A DNA stretch of 64,000 nt from Myxococcus landrumus (GCF_017301635.1 NZ_CP071091.1:2554001-2618000), one strand, 5' to 3'. Counted from the first letter of the stretch, positions 17,268 to 27,242 are shown. Numbers and translations: made by a program. Notes: generated from the letters alone by a model not told the origin.

Positions 17268-18731
17268 CTACGGGACGCGGAGCGCTCGAAGCAGCCTTCC
17301 ACCACCCGGAGTCGCCACACGCAGCAGCAAGGTGCTGCCCGCGGCCGCCGCGCGAATCGCCTTGGCCAGGTCGTCCGCGTTGTTCACGGGCTTGCGATTG
17401 GCCTCCACCACCACCATGCCCGGCTCCAGGCTGGCGCGGTCAGCGGGCGAGCCCGGCACGACATCGGTGATGAGGGCCCCCTGCCGCTCGCTGAAGCCCG
17501 CCTGCTGCGCGGTGCGCGCATCCAGGTTCTGGAGACTGACGCCCACTCGGCGCGAGCTCTCCTGCTCCTCTTCTCCCCCACCCTTGCGCGATGCCACACC
17601 CTCGATGTCCGGCCGCGTGCCGAGCGTCACCTTCACATCCTGCTTCTTGCCATCGCGGAACACCGTCAACGTGGAGCTGGTGCCCGGACGCTTGAGCGCG
17701 ACGGTGCGCGTGAGCTGGCCACTCGACGCGACGGGCCGTCCGTCGATGGCGGTGATGACATCGTCCACCTTCAGCCCCGCCTTCGACGCGGGCGTGTTGG
17801 CGTTCACCTGCGTGAGGATGGCGCCTTCCGTCACCGGGAGCTTGAGCGCGCTGGCCAGGTCGCGCGTGAGGTCCTGGATGCCCACGCCCAACCACGCGCG
17901 GGTGACGGAGCCCTCCTTCTCCAACTGCGGCAACAGCGCCTTCACCAGATTGCTGGGCACCGCGAACCCGATGCCCGTGCCGCCTCCGACGATGGCCGTG
18001 TTGATGCCGACGACCTCTCCCTTCATGTTGAAGAGCGGGCCGCCCGAGTTGCCCGGATTGATGGCGGCATCCGTCTGGAGGAACTCGTCATAGGGCCCGG
18101 CGCCGATGTCGCGCGCCCTCGCGGAGACGATGCCCAGGCTCACGCTGGAGGCCAGGCCGAAGGGATTGCCAATGGCCACCACCCAGTCGCCCACGCGCAG
18201 CGCGTCCGAGTCCCCCAGCTTCACCGTGGGCAGCCCCTCCACCTTCTCCTTGAGCTTCACCAGCGCGACATCGGTGAGCGGATCCCTCCCGACGACCGTG
18301 GCGGGAAAGGAACGACCATCATCCAACCGCACCGTGATGGAGACCGCGTCCTCCACCACGTGGTTGTTCGTGAGGACGATACCCGTCGGCTCGATGATGA
18401 AGCCGGAGCCCGCTCCCTGGCGGAGCTGCTCCTTCCGCCCTCCACCGAAGAAGCGGTCGAAGAGTGGATTCTCCTCCGAGCCTCGCGAGCCTCCTCCTCC
18501 GCGCGCCTGGACGTCGACGTTGACCACCGCGGTCTTCACGGAGTCCACGAGCGGGGCCAGCGATGGAAGCGCCTGGGCCTCGCGTGTGGCGGGCTGGAGA
18601 TTGCCGGCCTGCCCCTGCGTGGTGCCGGGCGGTGTCTGAGCCGCCGGTGACTGGGCCCAGGCGGCGGATGGGACGATCAGCAGAAGCGCGGTGACGAGGA
18701 CACGCCGGAACTGGATGAAGGAGCGGTTCAT
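17268..18731 (-). CDS. HtrA/DegP-family periplasmic serine protease
   Basis: 487 residues with a signal peptide (cleaved after AWA), a trypsin-like domain with triad His124 (LTNNHVV), Asp154 (DPLTDVALVKL) and Ser229 (GNSGGPLF), and two PDZ domains (about 280-370 and 395-485). It degrades or chaperones misfolded envelope proteins. The ATG at 18731 is used; MHM two codons earlier is an alternative. It is the last of a minus-strand run after GH57 and DUF4912 genes, 32 nt after the GH57 stop, though a functional link is not obvious. Confidence 0.94.
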   Translation of the reverse strand: MNRSFIQFRRVLVTALLLIVPSAAWAQSPAAQTPPGTTQGQAGNLQPATREAQALPSLAPLVDSVKTAVVNVDVQARGGGGSRGSEENPLFDRFFGGGRKEQLRQGAGSGFIIEPTGIVLTNNHVVEDAVSITVRLDDGRSFPATVVGRDPLTDVALVKLKEKVEGLPTVKLGDSDALRVGDWVVAIGNPFGLASSVSLGIVSARARDIGAGPYDEFLQTDAAINPGNSGGPLFNMKGEVVGINTAIVGGGTGIGFAVPSNLVKALLPQLEKEGSVTRAWLGVGIQDLTRDLASALKLPVTEGAILTQVNANTPASKAGLKVDDVITAIDGRPVASSGQLTRTVALKRPGTSSTLTVFRDGKKQDVKVTLGTRPDIEGVASRKGGGEEEQESSRRVGVSLQNLDARTAQQAGFSERQGALITDVVPGSPADRASLEPGMVVVEANRKPVNNADDLAKAIRAAAAGSTLLLRVATPGGGRLLRALRVP

Positions 18732-18763
18732 ATGCATCCCATGCGAGAGACGAACTGAGGGAC

Positions 18764-20353
18764 TCAGCCCGGCCGATAGATCCGGTAGTCGAGCTCCGGA
18801 AACAAATTGTCGCGCCCCTCCACGTGACCCAGCCACTCGTCATCGAGGGTCCCCGCGCGAAGGTCGTCATGCAACCGGAGGAAGCGGCGCACGTGCTCCC
18901 GCGTACGGCGCAGCGCATACTCCACCATCGTCCCCGTCTTCATGATGAAGGCCCAGTCGGAGCTCTGCGCGAGCAGCAGCTCGCGAGCGGCCTGGTTCAG
19001 CGCCCGGCGTTGAGAAACGGTGGCCTCGGGAAAGTCCCTCGCGAGCTCCACCATCTTCCGCGCGCAGTGATGCAGGTGGCGGTACACCCAATCATTGGTG
19101 CCATCCAGCCACATGTTCGCATAGCCCCCCGCGCCCCAGGACGACATCGGCGGCGTGGCGACCTGGTTCGCGGGATGCGCGCGCAAGTCGTCCGAGGGGG
19201 TCACCAACTCGAAGGAGGTCTGCTCACGTGCCGCCTTGCGGATGAAGGCTTCGAGGAACCAGGGCCCCTCGAACCACCAGTGGCCAAAGAGCTCCGCGTC
19301 GTAGGGCGCGACCACGACGGGCGTGCGGCCTCCGAGGCGCGAGGCGAGGTGCTCTATCTGCCGCTGCCGGTTGAACAGGAAGTTGCCCGCGTGCACCTCG
19401 GCGCGCTCACGCGCAAGCCTCGGGTCATAGGGCTGCTTGTCGTGGGTCTTGCCGGTGATGCGGAAGTACTTGAAGCCCGTGTTCTTGCGGTCCCCCGTCG
19501 GCTGGATGAACGGACGGATGTAGTCCAGGTCCAGGTCCCAGCCGATATCCCGATAGAACTCACGGTAGCTCGGGTCGCCCGGGTAGCCGTACTCGGCGCT
19601 CCAGACCTGCTGGCTGCTCTCGGGGTCTCGCGCGTACGCGGCGACACCGGACTCGGTGAAGACGGGCGCATAGGGGCCGTGCAGCGGACGCGGCGTCGCA
19701 TCCGTGAGTCCGTGCGTGTCCACGAAGAAGTAGCGGATGCGCTCGGCGGAGAGGATGCGCTCCAGGCCCGGGAAGTAGCCACACTCCGCCAGCCAGATGC
19801 CCGCGGGGTCCCTTCCGAAGTGCTGCCGGTAGTGATTCGCCGCCACCGACACCTGCGCACGCACCGCCTCGGGGACCTGCTGCATGAGCGGCAGGAAACC
19901 GTGCGTCGCGTTGCACGCGAGGATGTCCAGATGGCCCGCGTCCTGGAGACGCCGGAACGCGGAGACCAGGTCCCCACGATAGCGCTCGTGAAAGGCTCGG
20001 CGCAGCGACTGGAAGTGGTCGCGGTAGAAGGTCGCCAGCGGCCCGAAGGTCGCGTCCTTCCGAGTGCGGTGGACCTCGCGCTCCCCCAACTCACAGAGCA
20101 GGTCCAGCCGCTTCGCGTAGCGGTCCATCAAGAGCTCGTCGCGCAGCATGGTGACGAGCGTCGGGGACAACGTCATCGACAGCCGGAACCGGATGCCCTC
20201 ATCCGCCAGCGAATCGAAGGCGAGCAGCAGCGGAAGGTACGTCTCCGAGATGGCCTCGTAGAGCCAGTCTTCCTCGAGGAAATCCTCGTGCTCGGGATGA
20301 CGGACGAACGGCAGGTGCGCGTGGAGGACGAGTGCGAGAGAGCCTTGGCTCAT
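18764..20353 (-). CDS. GH57 family alpha-amylase / 1,4-alpha-glucan branching enzyme-like
   Basis: 529 residues. It starts with the GH57 signature LVLHAHLPFVRHPE, has the nucleophile Glu190 in IWLAECGY and the acid/base Asp352 in APYDAELFGHWW, and a C-terminal helical (DUF1957-type) region with SSWGAGGY and LDGTNDWVYRH. Members with this layout are branching enzymes acting on glycogen-like glucans in the cytoplasm; no signal peptide is seen. It sits 25 nt after the DUF4912 gene and opposite a glycosyltransferase, a neighbourhood suggesting alpha-glucan synthesis. Amylase versus branching activity cannot be settled from sequence alone. Confidence 0.92.
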   Translation of the reverse strand: MSQGSLALVLHAHLPFVRHPEHEDFLEEDWLYEAISETYLPLLLAFDSLADEGIRFRLSMTLSPTLVTMLRDELLMDRYAKRLDLLCELGEREVHRTRKDATFGPLATFYRDHFQSLRRAFHERYRGDLVSAFRRLQDAGHLDILACNATHGFLPLMQQVPEAVRAQVSVAANHYRQHFGRDPAGIWLAECGYFPGLERILSAERIRYFFVDTHGLTDATPRPLHGPYAPVFTESGVAAYARDPESSQQVWSAEYGYPGDPSYREFYRDIGWDLDLDYIRPFIQPTGDRKNTGFKYFRITGKTHDKQPYDPRLARERAEVHAGNFLFNRQRQIEHLASRLGGRTPVVVAPYDAELFGHWWFEGPWFLEAFIRKAAREQTSFELVTPSDDLRAHPANQVATPPMSSWGAGGYANMWLDGTNDWVYRHLHHCARKMVELARDFPEATVSQRRALNQAARELLLAQSSDWAFIMKTGTMVEYALRRTREHVRRFLRLHDDLRAGTLDDEWLGHVEGRDNLFPELDYRIYRPG

Positions 20354-20378
20354 GGTCGGTCAAGGTGTCCGTGAGGGT

Positions 20379-21953
20379 TCACGAGCGGCTACCACCCGAG
20401 GGCGGCTTCCGTTGGGAGTCCACATCCAGTGGCCCCGAGGCCCCTGGTGGCCGCTTGGGCAACTCGAAGTAGTTCAGCTCGGTGCCGCCGATGGCACGCT
20501 CACCGCCGTGGTCCCGAGCACGCTCGGGTCCCATCTCGAGGTACTCGAACGCACGGGACGACGGCATCGGCTGCACGGGCCCCTGCGCGTACCGCATGTC
20601 CGAAGCCCCGGGTGCACGCGCCTGAGCTTCGAGATAGCGATGTGAGGCGAGATAGCGCTGGTCCGAGGCCCCCGGAGCGCGCCCGACATGCTCGAAGGGA
20701 ACCGCGTGTCCGGTGAGCGCTCCACCCTCTCGTCGCGACGAAGGCCCCGAGGGTCCAAGCTCCTCGCGATGAAGCACGGGAACGTCCTTGGAGCCCGCGC
20801 TCCCTGGGAGGCTGACCCGGTGCCAGGTGATGTACTCGCGCTCCTTCGCCTCGTGCACCTCGGGAACGAACACGGGCGACGGCGCGGAGGCAGAGTCCTC
20901 CTCGACCGGCACGGGACGCCGCAGGAAGCGAACAGTCGTGTCCGACGACACTCCCGAGGGAGGAAGCGTCACGCGATTGCTCGAAGGCCCGATGCGCCGC
21001 GACTGTCCGTCGCGACCGACGAAGTGGGCCTCGACACGGTAGGGCCGTCCCGCGGGCAACCCATGGATGTAGTAGCCGCGCGACTCGAGTGCGCAGTCCA
21101 CCTCGCGCACGAGAGCGTCCCCATCGAAGACCCGAAGCACGGCACGAGGTGCCTGCAACCCGGTCACCGCCCGGTCCCGCGTGGCGGCGCTGTAGTCCCA
21201 GAGGGCGAAGAGCGTGTGCGGGTCCTTCGGCAGGAGCAGCGTCGTGTCGTCCTGGTACTCGAGTGGAAGGGGCCCCAGCCCCTCGGAGTCTTCTTGAGCG
21301 GAGGACGCGGCCACCACCTCGGGGACCGGTTGTTCCTGGAGGTGATGACGGCGGACCTCCTCCTCGCCCCTGACGCGCGCGACGAAGAAGCCCTCGATCA
21401 ACGGCGCCGCGGGAAGCTGCACGGCGGGAGGACTCACCGGAGGCGCCGCCGGCCCAGGATTCGACGTCACTGGGCTGTTCGCCGCTCGCGAAGGAGGACG
21501 GGGCTCCACCTGGGACGCCGGGGGTGCCAGGGGCGCGGCCTCCATCTCCCCTCGGGGCCTGGGTGGAAAATTCACGACCTGGGCCAGAGGCGTGGAGGGT
21601 GGACCCACGGGCCTCTCGGAGGCGCGTTTGGCCGCCATGCGCTGGGAGGTCGAGACGCGTCCCTCCTCCGAGGACCGCTCCACGGGCTTCTTCTTGGACG
21701 GGGTGGCGGTGGAATCCGTACGGTCCGGGCGCTCGGAGGTCTCATTGTCCCGAGGGGCCTCGGAGTTCGTCTCGGCGCCTCGCCTTGAAGAGACCTTGAC
21801 TCCCAGGAGCCGGGCGAGCTTCGCGAGCGCGGGCACGAACGCGGCCAGGGCGGCTATCAGTTCGGCCTTCTTGAGCTTGCTGTATCCGCTCCCCAGGTGC
21901 TTCCGAGCCAGCTCCCTCAGGGAACCGACGGTGACGCTCTTGAGGTCGTCCAT
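20379..21953 (-). CDS. DUF4912 protein with N-terminal SAP/Rho-N-like segment
   Basis: 524 residues. Residues 1-45 (VGSLRELARKHLGSGYSKLKK) look like a SAP/Rho-N helix-extended-helix, a nucleic-acid-binding module. A Pro/Ser/Arg-rich disordered stretch follows, then the DUF4912 fold (about 225-345) with PHTLFALWDYS, RGYYIHGLPAGRPYRVEA and GRDGQSRRI. The C-terminal 150 residues are low-complexity with repeated RAPGASD motifs (GRAPGASDQRY, ARAPGASDMRY). DUF4912 resembles a carbohydrate-binding/fibronectin-like fold and often neighbours GH57 genes, as here. It is first of the minus cluster and divergent from the glycosyltransferase. Confidence 0.82.
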   Translation of the reverse strand: MDDLKSVTVGSLRELARKHLGSGYSKLKKAELIAALAAFVPALAKLARLLGVKVSSRRGAETNSEAPRDNETSERPDRTDSTATPSKKKPVERSSEEGRVSTSQRMAAKRASERPVGPPSTPLAQVVNFPPRPRGEMEAAPLAPPASQVEPRPPSRAANSPVTSNPGPAAPPVSPPAVQLPAAPLIEGFFVARVRGEEEVRRHHLQEQPVPEVVAASSAQEDSEGLGPLPLEYQDDTTLLLPKDPHTLFALWDYSAATRDRAVTGLQAPRAVLRVFDGDALVREVDCALESRGYYIHGLPAGRPYRVEAHFVGRDGQSRRIGPSSNRVTLPPSGVSSDTTVRFLRRPVPVEEDSASAPSPVFVPEVHEAKEREYITWHRVSLPGSAGSKDVPVLHREELGPSGPSSRREGGALTGHAVPFEHVGRAPGASDQRYLASHRYLEAQARAPGASDMRYAQGPVQPMPSSRAFEYLEMGPERARDHGGERAIGGTELNYFELPKRPPGASGPLDVDSQRKPPSGGSRS

Positions 21954-22085
21954 AGGCAGGGTCGCCTTTAGGTCGCCGGCCGTGGAGGGTCAACGTGCCA
22001 GCATTGCTTGTGTTCGTCGCCCGACCCCCTCCCCTTCACCTCACCCGATGACACCCACGATGCAGCTCGGTATTCTGCCCCCGCT

Positions 22086-25000
22086 TTGAGCGACCTGCCC
22101 AGACTGCTCCTGTGCAGCTTCGACGTCATCCCCGGCCCCTCCGGTTCGTCACGCCGTTTGACCGAGTACCTCAAGGCGTTGCCCGACCGATTCTCCGTGG
22201 TGGTGCTATCGGCGAAGACGCCGGACCATTCCCATATCGAGAAGTACCAGGGCGCCCGGCTCCTGCGCGTGCCCGTCGGCTCGGGCGACCTGGCCTCGAG
22301 AATCCAGGCCTTTGAGCGGGCCGTGCGCCGGCAGCTGGAGAGCGAGGACTACGCCCTCGCCCACTTCACGGACCCCTTCGGGGGATACGCGTTGTGCGAG
22401 CTGAAGGGAGACTACGGCTATCGGCTCATCTACGAGGCGCAGACCTTCCCCTCGCAGGAGCTGCGCTACACCCACCCGCAGACAGAGGGAGACCGGCGCT
22501 TCCTCTCGAAGATTCGCAGGCAGGAGCTGTTCTGCCTGATGAACGCGGACCTCATCATCACCGGCTCCCAGACGACTCGCTCGTACATCCAGTCCCTCGG
22601 CGCGAGCGAGGAGCTGGTTCGCGTCCTGCGCGCCCCCGTCGACCTGGCGCCCTTCGCTCCCGACGTCCTGGGCGCACCCGACGGCGCCCCCCTGCGGCTG
22701 ATGTACCTGGGCAGCCATGTGGGGTGGCAGGGACTTTCGACGCTGCTTCGCGCCGTCGCGCTCGCGAATGAGCAGGTGGAGGCGAAGCTGACGCTGGTGG
22801 GGGCGCAGCATCCGGACTGGCAGCCGCATCTGGATGAGCTGGTGAAGGAGCTCGGGCTCACGGACCGGGTGGAGTTCCAGCCGCCCGTGCACCATGACGA
22901 TGTGGCGAAGGTGCTCGCCCTGGCGGATGTGGGGGTGCTGGCACTGGATGACGTCGAGCGGAACCGCGTTCAGGGAGGCCCTCTCGCGAAGGTCTCCGAG
23001 TACTGCGCCGCCGGTCGCCCCATCCTCGCCGCCGACCTCCCGGTCTGCCGGGAGCTGGTTCCGGATGATGTGGCTGTCTTTTTCCCGCCAGGGAACAGCC
23101 GGGCCATGGCCGACCGCATCATCGAGCTGGCGCGGGATGTTCCGCGTCGCATCGAGATGGGCAGCCGGGCGCGCGAGCACGCAGAAGCCGCGCTCGATGC
23201 CTCGTCCATTCGAGGACAGCTGCTGGACCTCTACGATTCGCTGCTGGAGAAGCGAACCGGTCCGGTGACGAGCACCCGCGAGGACGACCTGCCCATGGCA
23301 ACCATGGTGACGGGGACGCCGACGAATCGGCTCGCGATGCTGCTGCCGCCGGACAGCGGGCGGGTGAAGATTCCCCAGGCCGAAAAGCGGGAGACCGTCG
23401 CGCAGCACCCCGCTCCGCCGCCGGAGGCTGCCCCGGAAGAGCCCCCCGTGGTGATGGGGATGGTGCTGGAAGATGGGTTCGATACCCGGCTCGTCAAGAC
23501 GGAGCCGGATGCGCGCCCCGTTGAACCGCCCGTGGTGATGGGCCTGCCGTTGCGCGAGCGAACCACTTCGGCTGCATCGAGCAGCGCGGCGTCCGGTGCT
23601 CGCGGCGCGACGGTTTCTCCTCCCGAGGAGACGACTCCGCCCGAGGCCTCTTCCGCCATCGCGCCGGACCCGACGCCGGTCACCCCGGTCCGTGCCGCTC
23701 CACCTGAGTCGATAGAGGATGCCAACGCGTCGTCGGACGACTCGGTCAAAGACGACAGGGATGCGCCCGCGGGCGAGTACGCCGCGAGGTCACGGCGGAG
23801 CACGCCACCGATGCTCGGGGATGAGCCACCGGCCCCCACTCCCGTGGAGCCACCAGCGCCGACGCCCATCATCCGCATGCCGGCGTCACTCTTGCCGGAT
23901 GAGCCTCCCGCGCCCACGCCCATCATCCGGGCTCCGGTGGCCTTGCAGGGAGAAGAACCGCCTGCGCCCACGCCCATCATTCGTGCTCCCGCGTCGCTCC
24001 AGCGGGATGACGCGCCCATGTCCAATGGTCGGGGCTCGCTGAGCGCGCGACGGGACGATGAGGTGCAGGCGCCCACGCCCATCGTCCCCATGCGCTCCGT
24101 GCTCGCGAGTCGGAGCACGTCGGCGCGCGTGGAGACGCCTTCGCGCCGGATGTCTGCGCTGGGTGTTCTGTCCAAGAGTGGACAGTCGAACGAGACCGAG
24201 CGCGGTGGTGCCCGCGAGTCGAAGCGCCCCTCGGGACGCACTCGGACGGTGGGCGGGGCCGAGCAGCCGTCGACACGGACGGGGTCCCCCCTCGACGCCG
24301 AGAAGGCCGCTGGGCACGGCGGCACGGGTGTTGTGTCCAAGGGAGACACGGGACGCGCGGGTGCGAGCTCCGACGCGGACCACGCCCCGGAGAGAACGGG
24401 CGCCACCTCTGGGTCGGAGCATCTGTCGGCACCCATCAGTTCCACGTCCGACGAGGAACCTCGCGCGAGACTCACTGGCACCACACCAGAGCCTGAGCTC
24501 CTGTCGGGACGCAGCGACTCCTCCAGCGCGGAACATGTTGATGGGAGAACCGGGGCCACACCAGAACCCGAGCTTCTGTCGGGGCACAGCGAGCCTTCGT
24601 CCGTCGACGGAGAACAGCTCTCGGGGCAAGCCCATCCGGAGTCAGCGCCCGAGCATCCCTCCGCACACGAAGGGGACTCCGCCAACGCCGACCCGTCCAC
24701 AGGGCGAGCCGGTACCTCGACTGAGGCAGTGAGCGCGTCGCCTCATCTCGGGACGTCCTCCGATGTGGACCCTTCCGCGTCTGAGAGCGAATCGGGACGC
24801 ACGGGCTCCGCCCCTGAAGCGGAACACCTGGCGAAACGAACTGGCACCGCGTCCGAGGCTGAGTCGCGGTCGGGGCCTACAGGGGCCGACCACGCAGAGG
24901 GCCTCTCCCACGGGCAAAGCGACACCACGTCCGAGACCGCGTCGAAGTCTGGACACAGCGACTCCGCGCTTGATGAGGAACACTCCCCGAGGCGAAGCGA

Positions 25001-27143
25001 CACCACGTCCGAAGCCGAACCGAAGTCCGGACGCATTGGTGCCGACCTCGAAGAGGAGCACTCCCCTGGACGAAGCGACACCGCATCCGAAGCCGAACCG
25101 AAGTCTGGGCTCATCGATGCGGACCAGCCCCTCGAGCGCGGCGATAGCTCGCCCGAGGCCGAATCGAAATCTGGACTCATCGGTACCAACCTCGAAGAGG
25201 GCCACTCCCCGAGGCGAAGCGACACCTCGCCCGAAGCCGAAGCGCAGTCTGGACGCATTGCTGCCGCATCCGATGTGAACCACCTCGCGGGACGCTCAGC
25301 CCTTGTATTGGAGTCCGAACGGCACACCGAGCACGCTCCTGTCTCGTCCGACGAGGACTCGGCTCCGGGCCGTGGTCCGGCGGCACCGAAGACCAGGCGA
25401 CGCTCGGAACGCCGCCGCAATACCTCCGGCGAGAACCTCGTCTCCGCACGCGATAGCAGCACGTCAGCGACGGAGCAGTTCTCTGGACAGGCGCGCATCT
25501 CGCCGGACGAAGCCCCCGCCTCGGACGACAGCAGCGAAGTAGCGGAATCCGAGCAACATCTCGGCGCAACCGAGGCCACGTCCAGTTCGGCCCCCACCCC
25601 TGAACGCAGTCCTTCGCGACGGGGCTCCGAACAACTCGCGGAACGCTCCGACGTCCTGTCGAACGAGGAGCCATCTTCCTCGGGTACACACGCTTCGCTC
25701 GACCTGAATCCCTCGTCGAGCCCCGGCGGCTCCGCCATCGAGCCCGTGCCCGCTTCGGTTCACACCGACTCTTCGCCCGTCGTGGAACGGCCGACGAGTC
25801 GAGGAACGGTCTTCGACTTCGCGCCACGAAGCCGCACCACCGACGCCGAACGCAACACGCCTCGCCCTGCCCCCATCGTCGAGCCCGAGCGCCCCCGTGG
25901 TGACGCTGACCGCCTCCCACCACTGGCTCGCCCGACACCCTCCGCCGAGCTCAGTCGAGGTTCCACAACTCGCAACTCCGCCTCCGACCCCGAACGGCCA
26001 CCGCCCGTCCTTTCGGAGTCTGGTCGCGCATCAGCATCTCGCGGCGCCGCCTCCGAGCCCGAGCGCTCACCGCCCATCCTCACTGAGTCCGGCCGCGCAT
26101 CGGCATCTCGCGGTGCCACCTCCGACTCCGAGCGCGCCCCGCCCATCCTCAACAACGAGTCCGGCCGCGCATCGGCATCTCGCGGAGCCGCCTCCGAACC
26201 CGAGCGCTCACCGCCCATCCTCACTGAGTCTGGCCGCGCATCAGCATCTCGAAGCGCCGCCTCCGACCCCGAGCGCGCTCCCCCCATCCTCACCGGGGCC
26301 AGTCGCACATCCCCAGGCCGCGGCTCCATCTCCGACCCAGAGCGGCCACCGCCCCTCCTCACGGAGTCCGTTCGGGCCACACCCGCGCGCGGCTCCAGCT
26401 CCATCTCCGACCCAGAGCGGCCCCCGCCCATCCTCACACCGGCTCCCGCCACGACGAGCCAGGAGCGGGCGTCCACCCTCCTCCGACCCAATGCCACGGC
26501 CTCCGATTCGGACCGCCCCATCCGTGGCGGCACCACCGAACCCGAGCGTCCCCCCGCCCTGCCTCCTCGAGCCAGCGCGCCTCCGCCCGTCCCCCGTCAG
26601 CGGCCACCGCGACTCATGTCCGTGGATGGCCCCCCTCGGTTGGAACCCATCGGCGCCTCTCCCTCACGTCCCGATCCGCTCAACGTCAAGTCCGCCGAGC
26701 CCGAGGACGAGCCGGAGGAGATCTCCGAGGACGAGGCTCACGCCATCGAGGAGGGCGATGAAGACGGCGCGACGCCCCCCCACTCGCGCCCGCGTCTGGA
26801 CGAACCGGATGAGATCAGCAGCGACGAGGTCGAGGAAGCCGAAGTCTCCGTCAGCAGCGCCGCGCGGCTGATCGAGGACGACGAGGACCTCCAGGAGGCC
26901 GAGGCCGACGAAGCCATCGCGGAACCGGCCCCCGAAGACGAAGGTCCCGCCCCCGAGCCGCTCTCCTCGACGCTCAACCCCTGGTTCGCGCAGCTCGCCC
27001 ACGGCTACTGTCCACCCGAAGGCACTCGGTTCGCCCGGCATACGCCCCCCACGACCTTCCCAGGACGGGATGACGATACAGATCCGTCCCGACTGCCCCA
27101 GGCCCCCCCGGCGCAGGGTGTCGTTCGCGGCAAGGGCCAGTGA
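22086..27143 (+). CDS. GT4-family glycosyltransferase with giant repetitive disordered tail
   Basis: About 1,685 residues. Residues 1-400 form a GT-B glycosyltransferase: acceptor half with SGSSRRLTEYLKAL, donor half with YLGSHVGWQGLSTLLRAV and the nucleotide-sugar motif SEYCAAGRPILAAD. Residues 405-1,610 are low-complexity, poor in aromatics and hydrophobics, rich in Ser, Pro, Glu, Arg and Gly, with three repeat families (listed separately) and an acidic patch. The last 60 residues regain aromatic residues (NPWFAQLAHGY), suggesting a functional end. The start is a TTG at 22086 because the glycosyltransferase fold begins there; another TTG at 22008 is possible. aglZ follows 99 nt downstream. 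Sugar donor and acceptor unknown. Confidence 0.85.
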   Translation: MSDLPRLLLCSFDVIPGPSGSSRRLTEYLKALPDRFSVVVLSAKTPDHSHIEKYQGARLLRVPVGSGDLASRIQAFERAVRRQLESEDYALAHFTDPFGGYALCELKGDYGYRLIYEAQTFPSQELRYTHPQTEGDRRFLSKIRRQELFCLMNADLIITGSQTTRSYIQSLGASEELVRVLRAPVDLAPFAPDVLGAPDGAPLRLMYLGSHVGWQGLSTLLRAVALANEQVEAKLTLVGAQHPDWQPHLDELVKELGLTDRVEFQPPVHHDDVAKVLALADVGVLALDDVERNRVQGGPLAKVSEYCAAGRPILAADLPVCRELVPDDVAVFFPPGNSRAMADRIIELARDVPRRIEMGSRAREHAEAALDASSIRGQLLDLYDSLLEKRTGPVTSTREDDLPMATMVTGTPTNRLAMLLPPDSGRVKIPQAEKRETVAQHPAPPPEAAPEEPPVVMGMVLEDGFDTRLVKTEPDARPVEPPVVMGLPLRERTTSAASSSAASGARGATVSPPEETTPPEASSAIAPDPTPVTPVRAAPPESIEDANASSDDSVKDDRDAPAGEYAARSRRSTPPMLGDEPPAPTPVEPPAPTPIIRMPASLLPDEPPAPTPIIRAPVALQGEEPPAPTPIIRAPASLQRDDAPMSNGRGSLSARRDDEVQAPTPIVPMRSVLASRSTSARVETPSRRMSALGVLSKSGQSNETERGGARESKRPSGRTRTVGGAEQPSTRTGSPLDAEKAAGHGGTGVVSKGDTGRAGASSDADHAPERTGATSGSEHLSAPISSTSDEEPRARLTGTTPEPELLSGRSDSSSAEHVDGRTGATPEPELLSGHSEPSSVDGEQLSGQAHPESAPEHPSAHEGDSANADPSTGRAGTSTEAVSASPHLGTSSDVDPSASESESGRTGSAPEAEHLAKRTGTASEAESRSGPTGADHAEGLSHGQSDTTSETASKSGHSDSALDEEHSPRRSDTTSEAEPKSGRIGADLEEEHSPGRSDTASEAEPKSGLIDADQPLERGDSSPEAESKSGLIGTNLEEGHSPRRSDTSPEAEAQSGRIAAASDVNHLAGRSALVLESERHTEHAPVSSDEDSAPGRGPAAPKTRRRSERRRNTSGENLVSARDSSTSATEQFSGQARISPDEAPASDDSSEVAESEQHLGATEATSSSAPTPERSPSRRGSEQLAERSDVLSNEEPSSSGTHASLDLNPSSSPGGSAIEPVPASVHTDSSPVVERPTSRGTVFDFAPRSRTTDAERNTPRPAPIVEPERPRGDADRLPPLARPTPSAELSRGSTTRNSASDPERPPPVLSESGRASASRGAASEPERSPPILTESGRASASRGATSDSERAPPILNNESGRASASRGAASEPERSPPILTESGRASASRSAASDPERAPPILTGASRTSPGRGSISDPERPPPLLTESVRATPARGSSSISDPERPPPILTPAPATTSQERASTLLRPNATASDSDRPIRGGTTEPERPPALPPRASAPPPVPRQRPPRLMSVDGPPRLEPIGASPSRPDPLNVKSAEPEDEPEEISEDEAHAIEEGDEDGATPPHSRPRLDEPDEISSDEVEEAEVSVSSAARLIEDDEDLQEAEADEAIAEPAPEDEGPAPEPLSSTLNPWFAQLAHGYCPPEGTRFARHTPPTTFPGRDDDTDPSRLPQAPPAQGVVRGKGQ
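23818..24090 (+). repeat. PAPTPI repeats in the glycosyltransferase tail
   Basis: Five to six imperfect copies of a 57-bp (19-residue) unit whose core encodes EPPAPTPIIRAP. The copies are close at both DNA and protein level, consistent with tandem duplication within the disordered tail. Confidence 0.75.
24895..25260 (+). repeat. SDTxSEAEPKSG repeats in the glycosyltransferase tail
   Basis: About five imperfect 70-80-bp units encoding HSPRRSDTTSEAEPKSG and variants such as HSPGRSDTASEAEPKSG. Related looser copies extend upstream to about 24400. The units are Ser/Glu-rich and predicted disordered. Confidence 0.65.
25980..26445 (+). repeat. 69-bp tandem repeats (PERxPPILTESGRASASRG) in the glycosyltransferase tail
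   Basis: Six to seven units of about 23 codons encoding SEPERSPPILTESGRASASR and variants. One unit carries a one-codon insertion (ILNNES). Near identity of adjacent units at the DNA level points to recent expansion or conversion. Confidence 0.8.
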
Positions 27144-27242
27144 AGCAGACGACCGAGCCCCCTTCGGAAATTTCCCAAGTCGCGCGCGCGCCCAGTAGGA
27201 TGTTGCGGTTTTCACTGCACTTTTTACGGGTGAAAGGGCTTC

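Noticed and set aside
23818..26445. Repeat arrays considered as CRISPR or minisatellite
   Set aside because: Repeats stay in one reading frame, are imperfect and contiguous without unique spacers, so they are coding tandem repeats.
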